The position numbers and the translations under genes are program-made. Positions 23,042-31,600 of a DNA stretch of 60,957 nucleotides are shown here, piece after piece. This DNA comes from Nonomuraea glycinis (GTDB lineage: Bacteria > Actinomycetota > Actinomycetes > Streptosporangiales > Streptosporangiaceae). Location of the stretch: positions 162,974 through 223,930 of the forward strand of contig NZ_BMNK01000017.1 of the NCBI RefSeq assembly GCF_014646515.1. Reading direction: 5' to 3'. The notes beneath the pieces are model-generated. The model saw only the letters and a program-made list of their open reading frames with translations, was not told where the DNA came from and searched no databases. How positions within the stretch are numbered: position 1 is the first letter of the stretch; each line of letters begins with the position of its first letter.

Positions 23042-24595
23042 TCAGATCTGCCGGTCGACGCCACGCCAGTACGGCTCGCGCACACGATTCTTGAGAACCT
23101 TCCCGTTGGGGCTGCGCGGGAGCTCCCGGACGATGTCGATGCGCTTCGGAGCCCGGACGCCACCCAGCCGCTCGCGACACCAGGCGATGAGCTCCTCGGG
23201 GGTGGCGTCGGCCCCTGAACGCAGCTCGACCACGCCGGTCACCGCTTCACCCCAGTCCGGATGCGGAATGCCGACGACGGCGCAGTCACCCACCGCGGGA
23301 TGGCTCCACAGGACCTGTTCCACCTCGCTCGGGTACACGTTGAAACCACCCGAGATGATCAGGTCCTTCTTCCGGTCGGTGATGTAGAGGTAGCCGTCGT
23401 CGTCGAGGTGGCCGATGTCGCCGGTGTGCAGCCAGCCGTCCACCACCGTCGCCGCCGTCTGCTCGGGCTGGGCGTAGTAGCCCGCCATGACCGTGTCCCC
23501 GCGCACGCAGATCTCGCCCGCCGTCCCCCGGGGCACGGCGTTGCCCTTGTCGTCGCGGATCTCGAAGGAGATGAGCGGGGTCGGCCGGCCGCAGGAGGCG
23601 AGCCGCGTCTCATTGAGGCCGCCGTCCGGATCGAAGAGTTCCGCGCATCGCATCAGCGCGATGGTTCCCGGGGACTCCGTCTGGCCGTACGCGGCCGTCA
23701 TCACGGGCCCGAAGACGTCGATGGCCTGTCTGAGCCGGTCGACCGACATGGGCGCGGAGGCATAGATCAGGTAGTGCAGCGATGAGAAGTCGCGTTTCTG
23801 GCCCTCCAGATGGTCGAGCCAGCGGTAGATCACCGTCGGGGGCAGGAACATCTCGGTGACGCCGTACTTTTCGACCACGTCGGCGAGCACCGTGTGGTCG
23901 GCCTTCTCCAGGACCACGACCGTGCCGCCCCGCGCCGTCGCCGGCAGGCTGAGGAGCCCGCTGGTGTGCGTCATCGGCGCTGCGGCGAGGTTGACGATCG
24001 GCTGGTGGGCCTCGTAGCCCAGCAGCATCAGCAGGTGAGCGGTGGACGTGTGGAAGTTGCGATGGGTGCTCATCACGCCCTTGGGCCTGTCCGTCGTCCC
24101 ACCGGTCGGCGGAATCGCGACGACGTCGTCGATCGCGGTCCGGACGTCCGGAGGTTCGGCGGGGTAGGCGGCGCACCAGCGGTGCAGTTCGGGGTCGTCC
24201 GCCATCTCCCGGTCGAGGCATACGGCCAATCGGAGACCAGGCGACTTGCCCCGGAGCGACTCCACCACGCCTGCCATCGACGAGTGGTAGAAGATCGCTT
24301 CGCAGTCGAAGGCCGCGGCGAGTTCGGCCGTCTCCTCCTGCGGCATGGCGGGGTTCAGCGGCACCCAGAGCATTCCGGCCCGCCAGCTGCCGATCACGCA
24401 GATCCAGGCCTCCGGGTGGTTCGGCGACAGGACGGCGACCTTCGTGCCTGGCTCCAGGGCGGCGCTCAACCCCTGCGCCACCCGGCAGGACAAGGCGTAC
24501 GCCTCGCGGTAGGTCCACTGGCGGCCGTCCATGATGTACGCCGGACCGTCCGGGTTCTGACGGAGCCCGCGATCGAAGAATTCGGTGATCCTCAC
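23042..24595 (-). CDS. Acyl-CoA synthetase (AMP-forming)
   Basis: This 517-residue ANL-superfamily ligase activates a carboxylic acid as acyl-AMP, then the CoA thioester. Motifs: PPTGGTTDRPKGV (phosphate loop), AAYGQTESPG, WLHTGDIGHLDDDGYLYI, hinge DRKKDLIISGGFNVYP and catalytic Lys in SPNGKVLK. GTG start at 24595. It is the first gene of the leftward operon that runs to 18177, and is divergent from the PucR-type regulator. Substrate unknown; neighbours suggest an aromatic or branched acid. Confidence 0.92.
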   Translation of the reverse strand: MRITEFFDRGLRQNPDGPAYIMDGRQWTYREAYALSCRVAQGLSAALEPGTKVAVLSPNHPEAWICVIGSWRAGMLWVPLNPAMPQEETAELAAAFDCEAIFYHSSMAGVVESLRGKSPGLRLAVCLDREMADDPELHRWCAAYPAEPPDVRTAIDDVVAIPPTGGTTDRPKGVMSTHRNFHTSTAHLLMLLGYEAHQPIVNLAAAPMTHTSGLLSLPATARGGTVVVLEKADHTVLADVVEKYGVTEMFLPPTVIYRWLDHLEGQKRDFSSLHYLIYASAPMSVDRLRQAIDVFGPVMTAAYGQTESPGTIALMRCAELFDPDGGLNETRLASCGRPTPLISFEIRDDKGNAVPRGTAGEICVRGDTVMAGYYAQPEQTAATVVDGWLHTGDIGHLDDDGYLYITDRKKDLIISGGFNVYPSEVEQVLWSHPAVGDCAVVGIPHPDWGEAVTGVVELRSGADATPEELIAWCRERLGGVRAPKRIDIVRELPRSPNGKVLKNRVREPYWRGVDRQI

Positions 24596-24874
24596 TCCCC
24601 ACGTCCCTTTGACGTGCCGTCGGCGCCGACGCGGGGCGGCTTGGACGGCGATATGAGGTTTGTCGCGATGTCGGCAGCGCTGCTCATCAGCCGGCTCCTC
24701 TCATCGACCTGTGGCACTGCTGACCGGCCGGCGTGTCGCCGCCTGCGCAGTGCTTCAACGACTCGATGGTCCAGTGCGGCCGCCCCCGCTTCTACGGCGA
24801 GCGCCCCAACCGTCGGCGACCGCGATTGGATGCCGCTACAACGTCTGGCAGAATGCTGTGACAGGAGGCAGGAA

Positions 24875-26035
24875 TTGGAACCATCGGCACTGCCCGCCGA
24901 TGTCGCCGGGCGATCGTTTCGCGACAGCGTGGCGAGGCTGATGGACGACGTCGACGAACTCGTCGCGCGCACCGTCGCGTTCGGCGACGAGCAACGGCCG
25001 CCGTACGCGGTGGTGCCGCGCAGCGCCATCGAGGCGTCGGTCCGGATGAACCTGGAGACCGTCCGCGACTCGCTTCTCGCCGGGGCGCCCGTCATTGACG
25101 ACCGCGATGTCGAGGCCCTGACCATCCGGGTCGACGAGCGCCTCGGGCAGGGGCTCCGGGTCGAGGACGGGATCCAGGGCTGGCGTAAGTCCATCGGCGT
25201 CATCCAGGAACGATTCATCGAGATCGCGGCCGAACAGGACGTCGACGTGGCCGAGGTGCTCAATGCCGTCCGCGTGCTCTGGCAACTGAGCGACCTGATG
25301 ACCAATCAGATGACCGCGCTTTTTCGGAGCCGGCAGCTCACCGGCGCGCTGCGGCACTCCCAGTTGCGCGCGGAGTTCCTGGAGAAGGTCCTCGCCGGAG
25401 GGCTCCCGGTTCCCGAGGTTCACGCGCGGGGGGAGGAGCTCGGCCTGGACACCACCATCGACTACCTGACGGTGAAGGCAGGCACCGCGCAGGGCGCGTC
25501 GGTGGAGGCCCTGCGACGTCGCCTGGAAACGCGGGCGACCGGCCTGGTCGTGGTCGCCGACGGATATTGCTTCGGGCTGCTGTCCGGCCCCATCGGTGTC
25601 CTGGCCGGCGAGGACGTCGTCGCGCTCGGCCCTGCGGCACCGCTGCCCGAGGTCGCGGGCTCGTTCGAGCTCGCGACCCGCATTTACGACTGGATGCGGC
25701 AGCATGGCGTTCGCGGCCGGCGCAGGATCGAGGACATCGGCTGGCGGCTCGCGGTGGACCGGGACGACGCCGTCACCTCGCTTCTGCTACGCCGCTACCG
25801 AGCGCCGCTCGACCCGATGGGCGAGTTCGGCGAGCTCATCTGGCGCAGCGTCCGCGCCTACGTGAGCGCGGACAAGAACGTGGCCCGCGCGGCCGAGGCA
25901 CTGGTCGTCCACCAGAACACCCTTCGCTACCGGCTCGCGCGCTTCGCGGAGATCACCGGGGCGAACCTGGATTCCGCGGATACGTTGCTCGAAGTGGCCT
26001 GGGCCCTCGCCGCGGACCCGGACGAGACGACATGA
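24875..26035 (+). CDS. PucR-type helix-turn-helix regulator
   Basis: This is a regulator of the PucR/CdaR C-terminal HTH class, 386 residues from the proposed start. The N-terminal part is helical and resembles the RsbRD-type domain. The C-terminus has AAEALVVHQNTLRYRLARFAEITG, the PucR HTH. I prefer TTG at 24875 because AGGAGG lies 6 bases before it; an ATG at 24830 (401 residues) is the alternative. It is divergent from the acyl-CoA synthetase gene, so it is the likely activator of the catabolic operon. Confidence 0.85.
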   Translation: MEPSALPADVAGRSFRDSVARLMDDVDELVARTVAFGDEQRPPYAVVPRSAIEASVRMNLETVRDSLLAGAPVIDDRDVEALTIRVDERLGQGLRVEDGIQGWRKSIGVIQERFIEIAAEQDVDVAEVLNAVRVLWQLSDLMTNQMTALFRSRQLTGALRHSQLRAEFLEKVLAGGLPVPEVHARGEELGLDTTIDYLTVKAGTAQGASVEALRRRLETRATGLVVVADGYCFGLLSGPIGVLAGEDVVALGPAAPLPEVAGSFELATRIYDWMRQHGVRGRRRIEDIGWRLAVDRDDAVTSLLLRRYRAPLDPMGEFGELIWRSVRAYVSADKNVARAAEALVVHQNTLRYRLARFAEITGANLDSADTLLEVAWALAADPDETT

Positions 26036-26095
26036 ATCGCCCGGTCGCGGAGAGAGTTTTCGGCCCAGCCGCACGCCCGTTGTAGCAGCCTCCAA

Positions 26096-27421
26096 TCAGG
26101 CGGGCTGGTCGATGGTGGCGGCCACGCCCGCCCGGGTCGTGCGCCGGACGATCGCCGCGGCACACCAGCCGGACAGCAGGACGACCACCGAGAGGCCGAT
26201 GCCGAGCAGGGTCGAGCCGTTCGGCAACGTCGCGACCAGTGTGGCGACGAAAGGTGTCAGACCGCCGATGACGACCCCGAGCTGCATGCCCAGGGACAGG
26301 CCTGAATAGCTGACCTTCGTGGCGAATGCCTCGGCGATCATCACGGGGTAGACGCCCGTGATGACGGCCCAGCCGATGCCGAAGAGCAGCAGATAGGCGC
26401 AGAGCACGAGCACCGCGGAACCGCTCGCGATCATGGGGAAGAAGAACAACGCGGTGATCGCGATGAACACCGCGCCCGCGAGATACGTGGGCAGCCTGCC
26501 GAAACGGTCGGACAGGGCGCCCGCGGCGGGGACGAGGGCGAGGTGCAGCGCGCCGCTGAGAATGATCCCGAGCAGCGGCAGTGAGGCGGGCACATCGTGC
26601 TCGCGTGCGTACGCCAGGCTGTAGATGACGGTGATGTACGACGCCACCGCCTGGCCTGCCTGTACGCCGCCGGCGAGCAGGATCTGGGCCGGGTGGGTAC
26701 GGATGACGTCGCGGATCGGGGAGGCCGACACCTGATCGTTCGCCTTGTTCCGCTCGAAGTCCGGGGTCTCGGCCAGTCCGAACCTGATCAGGAGTCCGAT
26801 GAGAACCAGGAGACCGCCCGCCCAGAACGGGATGCGCCAGCCCCACGTCAGCACCGTCGCGGGGTCCATGGTGTTGTTGACGGCGAGGAACGCGAGATTG
26901 CCGAGGACCAGGCCGAAGGACACGCCCGCTCCGGGCAGTGAGGCGAACAGCCCTCGGCGCCCCTCGGCGGCGTGCTCGGCGACGAGGAGGACCGCACCGG
27001 GTTGTTCGCCGCCGAAGGCGAATCCCTGCGCGAGCCGGAGCAGGACGAGCAGCACCGCTCCCCAGTAACCGATCGAGTCGTATCCGGGGAGGCAGCCGAT
27101 CAGCACCGTGGACACGCCCATGATGAGCATCGTCGTGACGAGGACGTTCTTTCGCCCCAGCCGGTCACCGAAGTGGCCGAAGACGATGCCGCCGAGTGGG
27201 CGGGCGAGGAAGCCGACGCCGAAGGTGACGAACGACGCCAGCACACCCACCGTCGGATCGGCGGAGGGGAAGAAGAGCGGTCCGAAGACCAGGGCCGAGG
27301 CCAGCCCGTAGATGGCGAAGTCGTAGTACTCGAGTATCGTCCCGCCCAAGCTCGCGGCGGCCGCACGCCGCGTGTGCTTCAGAGAGTGGGAGGGGGACGT
27401 CCCCCGCTGATCTGTTGTCAT
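26096..27421 (-). CDS. MFS transporter, metabolite:H+ symporter (MHS) type
   Basis: The 441-residue, 12-helix major facilitator has the MHS signature FGHFGDRLGRKNVLV between helices 2 and 3, and GTILEYYDFAIYGLA in helix 1. Relatives import shikimate, citrate, proline or aromatic acids with protons. AAGGAGT precedes the ATG at 27421. It is last in a leftward set with quinone reductase, VOC and NTF2-like genes, so it probably imports the pathway substrate. Confidence 0.9.
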   Translation of the reverse strand: MTTDQRGTSPSHSLKHTRRAAAASLGGTILEYYDFAIYGLASALVFGPLFFPSADPTVGVLASFVTFGVGFLARPLGGIVFGHFGDRLGRKNVLVTTMLIMGVSTVLIGCLPGYDSIGYWGAVLLVLLRLAQGFAFGGEQPGAVLLVAEHAAEGRRGLFASLPGAGVSFGLVLGNLAFLAVNNTMDPATVLTWGWRIPFWAGGLLVLIGLLIRFGLAETPDFERNKANDQVSASPIRDVIRTHPAQILLAGGVQAGQAVASYITVIYSLAYAREHDVPASLPLLGIILSGALHLALVPAAGALSDRFGRLPTYLAGAVFIAITALFFFPMIASGSAVLVLCAYLLLFGIGWAVITGVYPVMIAEAFATKVSYSGLSLGMQLGVVIGGLTPFVATLVATLPNGSTLLGIGLSVVVLLSGWCAAAIVRRTTRAGVAATIDQPA

Positions 27422-27480
27422 GACCGTACTCCTTGGTGCAAAGGGGGGGGTGGAGGTCGCGAGGGACGGCCCCGGAAGTG

Positions 27481-28461
27481 CTAGTCCTCGACGGCGACCC
27501 GGATGACGACCTTCCCGACGACGGCGCCGGTGGACAGGAGTCCTTGTGCCTCCTCGGTCTGTTGCCAGGGGACGACACGCTCGATGACCGGGCGAAGCTT
27601 CGTGAGGTCCAGATTCCGGACCTGCTGGTAGAGACCGGTCAGCTCGGCCGGGGTGCGGGTGCGGAAGGTGACCCCGCGGAGGGTGAGTTGCTTCAGCGAG
27701 AACGCCTCTAGATCCGCCGTCGCCTCCGCGCCCGCGGCACGCCCGACGTTGACGATCCGCCCGTTGATCGCCGCCGCGGCGACGAGGTCGGGGAAGTAGC
27801 TCCCGCCGACGTGGTCCACGGCCACGTCGGCGCCTGTCCCGCCGGTCGCGTCGAGCACGTGCTTCGCGAAGCCGCGCCCCGGGCTGTGCAGGACGAGATC
27901 GGCGCCGAGGCGGTGGAGGACGTCGTCCGCGCGGTCCGATCGCGCCACGGCGATGATCCGGCCGGCCCCGAGATGCCGTGCGAGTTGCACTCCTTGCAGC
28001 CCCATGCCCGAGGTGGCGCCGGTGATGACGACGCTTTCGCCGGCACTTAGGCCGTCGGCGGCGCTCAGCGCGCTGCATTCGGTCAGCAGGGCGACGATCG
28101 CGGCCGCGCCCTCCTCGTGGGACCATTCCGGCGGGATCGGGACGGTGAACCGCGCGTCGGCGACCACCTGCTCCGCCAGGCTGCTGGGCACCATGGCCAT
28201 CACCCGGTCACCGACTCGCACGCCGGTGACGCCGTCGCCGACCTCGGTGACCTCCCCGGCGGCGTCCAGGCCCGCCACCCACGGAACGCCGTCCGCGGGG
28301 GGCTTGCCGTACCCGCCCTGAGGCACGAACCGGTCGACGTAGTTGACCGAGACGGCGCGGACGGCGATCCGGACCTGGCCGTGGCCGAGTTCCGGCTCCG
28401 GGACGTCGCCGAGGGCGAGCGTCGCGCCGTCGGCGTGACGCTGGATCAGCACTGCTCTCAT
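27481..28461 (-). CDS. Zinc-free MDR quinone oxidoreductase-like enzyme
   Basis: This 326-residue NADPH-dependent MDR protein has ITGATSGMGLQGVQLARHLGAG (cofactor loop) and lacks the structural-zinc Cys cluster, as in quinone oxidoreductase/enoyl reductase types. It probably reduces an enone or quinone intermediate. Its ATG overlaps the stop of the VOC gene (ATGA). A second, related enzyme is encoded at 29657-30628. Confidence 0.87.
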   Translation of the reverse strand: MRAVLIQRHADGATLALGDVPEPELGHGQVRIAVRAVSVNYVDRFVPQGGYGKPPADGVPWVAGLDAAGEVTEVGDGVTGVRVGDRVMAMVPSSLAEQVVADARFTVPIPPEWSHEEGAAAIVALLTECSALSAADGLSAGESVVITGATSGMGLQGVQLARHLGAGRIIAVARSDRADDVLHRLGADLVLHSPGRGFAKHVLDATGGTGADVAVDHVGGSYFPDLVAAAAINGRIVNVGRAAGAEATADLEAFSLKQLTLRGVTFRTRTPAELTGLYQQVRNLDLTKLRPVIERVVPWQQTEEAQGLLSTGAVVGKVVIRVAVED

Positions 28462-28988
28462 CGCGGCCCCGTCCCGTTTCCCGTCCCGGTGATCTCGGAC
28501 AGCAGGGCCGCCATGTCGCGGACGGGCCTGGTGCCATCCCAGCCCTCGGCGGCCTGGGCGATCGCGTCGAACAGCGCGCGCTTGTCGACCCCTCGCTCGG
28601 AGATCTCGATGGCGGTGCCGTCGGCGGCCCCGCCGTCGAAGTAGGCGAACCGGTCGTCGGGCCTGCCGCGTCCCGATCTGCCGTGGTGGATCTCGACGTA
28701 CCCGCGGGCCAGCGCGGTCTCCACGCAGGCGTCGAAGTGCTCGGTCCAGAAGGCGACATGGTGCAGGCCCTCGCCGAACTTGCCGACGTACGTGTGGAAG
28801 AACGACGGCGAGTCGTCGCGCAGCTGGATCAGCTCGATCTGCACGCCACCGGATTGCGCCAGGGCGCCGTTGTTCTCCAGGTAGTAGAACGGCCCGACGC
28901 CTGGGCCTTCGATCCACTGGCGCATGGCCGCGTGGATGTCCGTGACGATGTAGCCGAGTTGCCGAATCGGCCCGAAGGGCATGGTCAT
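28458..28988 (-). CDS. VOC-family (glyoxalase/dioxygenase-fold) protein
   Basis: The 176-residue protein is of the vicinal oxygen chelate fold, resembling methylmalonyl-CoA epimerase-like members: IRQLGYIVTDIHAAMRQW, then GLHHVAFWTEHFDACVE with likely metal-binding His. The reaction may be epimerisation, isomerisation or ring cleavage; it cannot be decided. It is co-translated with the downstream quinone reductase and follows the NTF2-like gene by 18 bases. Confidence 0.8.
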   Translation of the reverse strand: MTMPFGPIRQLGYIVTDIHAAMRQWIEGPGVGPFYYLENNGALAQSGGVQIELIQLRDDSPSFFHTYVGKFGEGLHHVAFWTEHFDACVETALARGYVEIHHGRSGRGRPDDRFAYFDGGAADGTAIEISERGVDKRALFDAIAQAAEGWDGTRPVRDMAALLSEITGTGNGTGPR

Positions 28989-29006
28989 GGGTCTCCTCCG
29001 AGTGGG

Positions 29007-29423
29007 TCAGATGATCGGGCGCACGAGCCGGTGGGTGAGCTGCCAGCGGCCGTCCGGCTGTCGGCGCACCGTGTCGGTGAACTCGCCGACGCTCAGCCGT
29101 CCACCCGAGCGGAAGGTCAGCACCTTGGACCGGCAGGTCGCCGTGCCCGGTCCCGCCGGCTGGACGGTCATGGTGGACAGGTGGTGGCTCAATGCGGGGT
29201 CGGCCGAGTTCTCGAGCGTTTCGACGAGCTCGGCCAGGCTGTGAAGGTGCGTCTTCCCGGGGTTCTCGTACTGGACGTCGTCGGCCAGCAGTTCGCCCAG
29301 CCGTACGGCGTAGTCGCCGCCGCTGTCGAAGGCGAACGCGATCTCGGCGATGAGGTGCTGGATGGCGAGGATCTCGCGCTCGGTCAGGGGGCCGGTGACT
29401 ACCGGCTCTTGTGTCGTGCTCAT
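29007..29423 (-). CDS. NTF2-like/SnoaL-type small protein
   Basis: This is a 138-residue alpha+beta-barrel protein of the nuclear transport factor 2 superfamily: helix EREILAIQHLIAEIAFAFD, LLADDVQYENPGKTHL, and terminal strand DGRWQLTHRLVRPII. Members act as isomerases, dehydratases or hydroxylating-enzyme subunits. It is the first gene of the leftward set ending with the transporter, so it likely acts on a pathway intermediate. Confidence 0.78.
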   Translation of the reverse strand: MSTTQEPVVTGPLTEREILAIQHLIAEIAFAFDSGGDYAVRLGELLADDVQYENPGKTHLHSLAELVETLENSADPALSHHLSTMTVQPAGPGTATCRSKVLTFRSGGRLSVGEFTDTVRRQPDGRWQLTHRLVRPII

Positions 29424-29656
29424 AGGTGGCTCCTGTGGACCTCGTGGGCTGAGCGGCTCTGCCCATCCGGCGCGGCGACTCGGTCAGACCGGCCGCACCA
29501 GATGCCGTAGGCGCTCACTTCTCCCACTCGGGGCCTGTGTGGGTGTGACGCCGCTCACTCTTCGCCACCTGGGTATGTCTTGATATAGCGGTGCGACCAA
29601 CTCTGCCGCGACGAGGTTGTGCCGCGCTCCAACCAGACCTGGGCACCATGTGTTAC

Positions 29657-30628
29657 ATGAGAGCAGCAATTTATCGGACAACCGGGCACGCACCGGACGT
29701 GCTAGAGCTCGTCGAGTTGGATGTGCCCGACCCCAAGGCGGGAGAGGTACGCGTCGCGATCTCGGCTTCCGGCGTGAATCCCACGGACTGGAAGGCCCGC
29801 GCCGGACTCACCGGCCGCGATCCCGACGGTTTCCAGGTACCCCATCACGACGGTGCCGGCCGGGTGGACGCCGTCGGCCCAGGGGTGACCGGGTTCGCCG
29901 TCGGCCAACGCGTGTGGCTCTATCTGGCCGCGGCCGGCAACCGGTACGGCACGGCCGCCGAGTTCGCGGTGGTACCGGCGGACAAAGTGGTCCCGCTCCC
30001 CGACAACGCGTCGGACGAGCTCGGTGCCTGCCTCGGTGTTCCCGCGCTGACGGCGGCGTACTGCCTCGGTGGTGATCCCAGCGCGGTGCGAGGGCGGACG
30101 GTCCTCGTCGCGGGGGGCGCGGGAGCCGTCGGGCACTTCGCGATCGAGTTGGCGAAGCATGCGGGGGCCCACGTGATCACCACGGTCAGCTCGGAGGCGA
30201 AGGGGGAGCTGGCGCGTGCCGCGGGCGCCGACCTCGTGCTGAACTATCGCGAGGAGGACGTCGCGGAAAGGATCCTGGCGTCCGCCGGGCAGGTCGATCG
30301 AATCGTCGAGGTCGCCCTGGGGGCGAACATCGACACCGACGCCGCCGTCATCGGACCCAATGCCGTGATCGCCGTCTACGCAGGGGAAGCCGAACGGCCC
30401 AGCATACCGATCCTGCCCTTGGCCAGCGCGAACGCGTCGATTCAGTTCGCGCTGATGTACACCGTCTCCGCAGCGGAGTTCAAGCGGCTGTCGTCATGGA
30501 CGAATGCCGCCATCGAGGCGGACGCACTGACCACGCTGCCCGTCTCCGACTACGACCTCAGCGACATAGCCGCCGCGCAGTCGGCCGTGGAGAAGGGCGC
30601 GGTCGGGAAGGTGCTCGTCCGCCCTTGA
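29657..30628 (+). CDS. NADPH:quinone reductase-like MDR enzyme
   Basis: The 323-residue zinc-free MDR enzyme has VLVAGGAGAVGHFAIELAKHAG as NADPH loop and GVNPTDWKAR near the N-terminus, as in QorA-type reductases. It is divergent from the NTF2-like gene across 233 bases that hold no clear operator. An ATG three codons upstream (29648) is possible. It is the last gene before the right copy of the 68-bp repeat. Confidence 0.87.
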   Translation: MRAAIYRTTGHAPDVLELVELDVPDPKAGEVRVAISASGVNPTDWKARAGLTGRDPDGFQVPHHDGAGRVDAVGPGVTGFAVGQRVWLYLAAAGNRYGTAAEFAVVPADKVVPLPDNASDELGACLGVPALTAAYCLGGDPSAVRGRTVLVAGGAGAVGHFAIELAKHAGAHVITTVSSEAKGELARAAGADLVLNYREEDVAERILASAGQVDRIVEVALGANIDTDAAVIGPNAVIAVYAGEAERPSIPILPLASANASIQFALMYTVSAAEFKRLSSWTNAAIEADALTTLPVSDYDLSDIAAAQSAVEKGAVGKVLVRP

Positions 30629-30685
30629 GCGCTGGGCCCGGCGCGGATTCGTCCTCCTCGCCGCTGAGGTGAAACAGAGCGCCGC

Positions 30686-31540
30686 TTAAGAGACAGCTGG
30701 ACCGCGGGGCGTGCCGAAGAGATCCACTTCCGGCGCGCCCTTGCCGGCTGCCGGGGGCTCGTCGCCGCCGCGTTGGTCCCGGAGGCGGTCGAGGAACTCC
30801 TGCTCCCTGCGCAGCTCCCGTTCCGACGGGGAGAGCACGAGGGCCAGCAGCAACCCCATGGTGACCACGCTGATCCCGACGATCACCGGCAGCATGAAGT
30901 CGATCGGCCTGGCCCCGGCGATCGGCGCCGTCTCCGGGTGGACCTCCACCGACAGCGCGTACATGCCGGTGAAGTGCATCCCGGTCACCGCCACGCCCAT
31001 GACCAGCGCCGCGGCGCCGATCCGCAGCGCGCCGTGGACCCGCAGGGTGAACCAGAGGGCCGTCGTCGCCGCCGCGATGGCGATGAGCACCGATGCCGCC
31101 ACGAGCAGCGGGTCGTAGGAGACGTGCGCGGACATGTTCATCGCCGCCATGCCGAGGTAGTGCATGCCCGCCACGCCGATCCCGGTCAGCGCGCCGCCGC
31201 CGAACAGGAACGGCAGCCGCTCGCCGCCCCGACGGACAAGGAACAGGCCGGCGCCGACGACCACGATGGCGATGATCGCAGACCCGACGGTGAGGGGGAC
31301 GTCGTAGCGGATCGCGGTGCCGTGCACCGCGAATCCCGTCATGGCGATGAAGTGCATCGTCCAGATGCCCGTGCCGCCGATCGCGATGGCGGCTCCCGCC
31401 AGCCAGTAGCGGCTCTCCTTGGCGTTGACCAGGCGGGCGCGTGAGGTGAGGAGCAGGCCGAGCATGCAGCCCACGCTGGACATGACGTAGGCGACGACGG
31501 GCGTCAGCAACCCGTAAGCATAGTGGTCTATAGCGGACAT
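30686..31540 (-). CDS. MHYT-domain membrane sensor ending in the repeat-encoded tail
   Basis: This 284-residue protein has seven predicted membrane helices. Three MHYT-type motifs (TMHFIAM, GMHYLGM, GMHFTGM) are thought to hold copper and sense O2, CO or NO. No GGDEF, EAL or kinase domain follows; the cytoplasmic tail is a short charged coil (SERELRREQEFLDRLRDQ). It ends in GAPEVDLFGTPRG plus four residues, encoded by the 68-bp repeat. It is the second gene of a tandem pair with 60 bases between, so its partner for output must be separate. Confidence 0.88.
   Translation of the reverse strand: MSAIDHYAYGLLTPVVAYVMSSVGCMLGLLLTSRARLVNAKESRYWLAGAAIAIGGTGIWTMHFIAMTGFAVHGTAIRYDVPLTVGSAIIAIVVVGAGLFLVRRGGERLPFLFGGGALTGIGVAGMHYLGMAAMNMSAHVSYDPLLVAASVLIAIAAATTALWFTLRVHGALRIGAAALVMGVAVTGMHFTGMYALSVEVHPETAPIAGARPIDFMLPVIVGISVVTMGLLLALVLSPSERELRREQEFLDRLRDQRGGDEPPAAGKGAPEVDLFGTPRGPAVS
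30687..30754. repeat. 68-bp direct repeat, right copy
   Basis: This is the partner of 18178-18245 (62 of 68 identical; 42-base identical core at 30700-30741). It encodes the C-terminal end and overlaps the stop of the MHYT gene. Confidence 0.93.
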
Positions 31541-31600
31541 ACCTACCCTTCGATCTTGATGAAGGGAGTATGTGCGGTGGGCGGTGAAAATGGCAACTGA

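Noticed and set aside
23810..24829. Extension of the PucR regulator frame back into the acyl-CoA synthetase region
   Set aside because: It lies opposite the synthetase gene and lacks family similarity; the start near 24830-24875 is supported by a ribosome site.
27422..28126. 235-residue extension of the MHS transporter frame
   Set aside because: It is antisense-like low-complexity sequence over the quinone reductase gene; the ATG at 27421 has a good ribosome site and starts the family homology.
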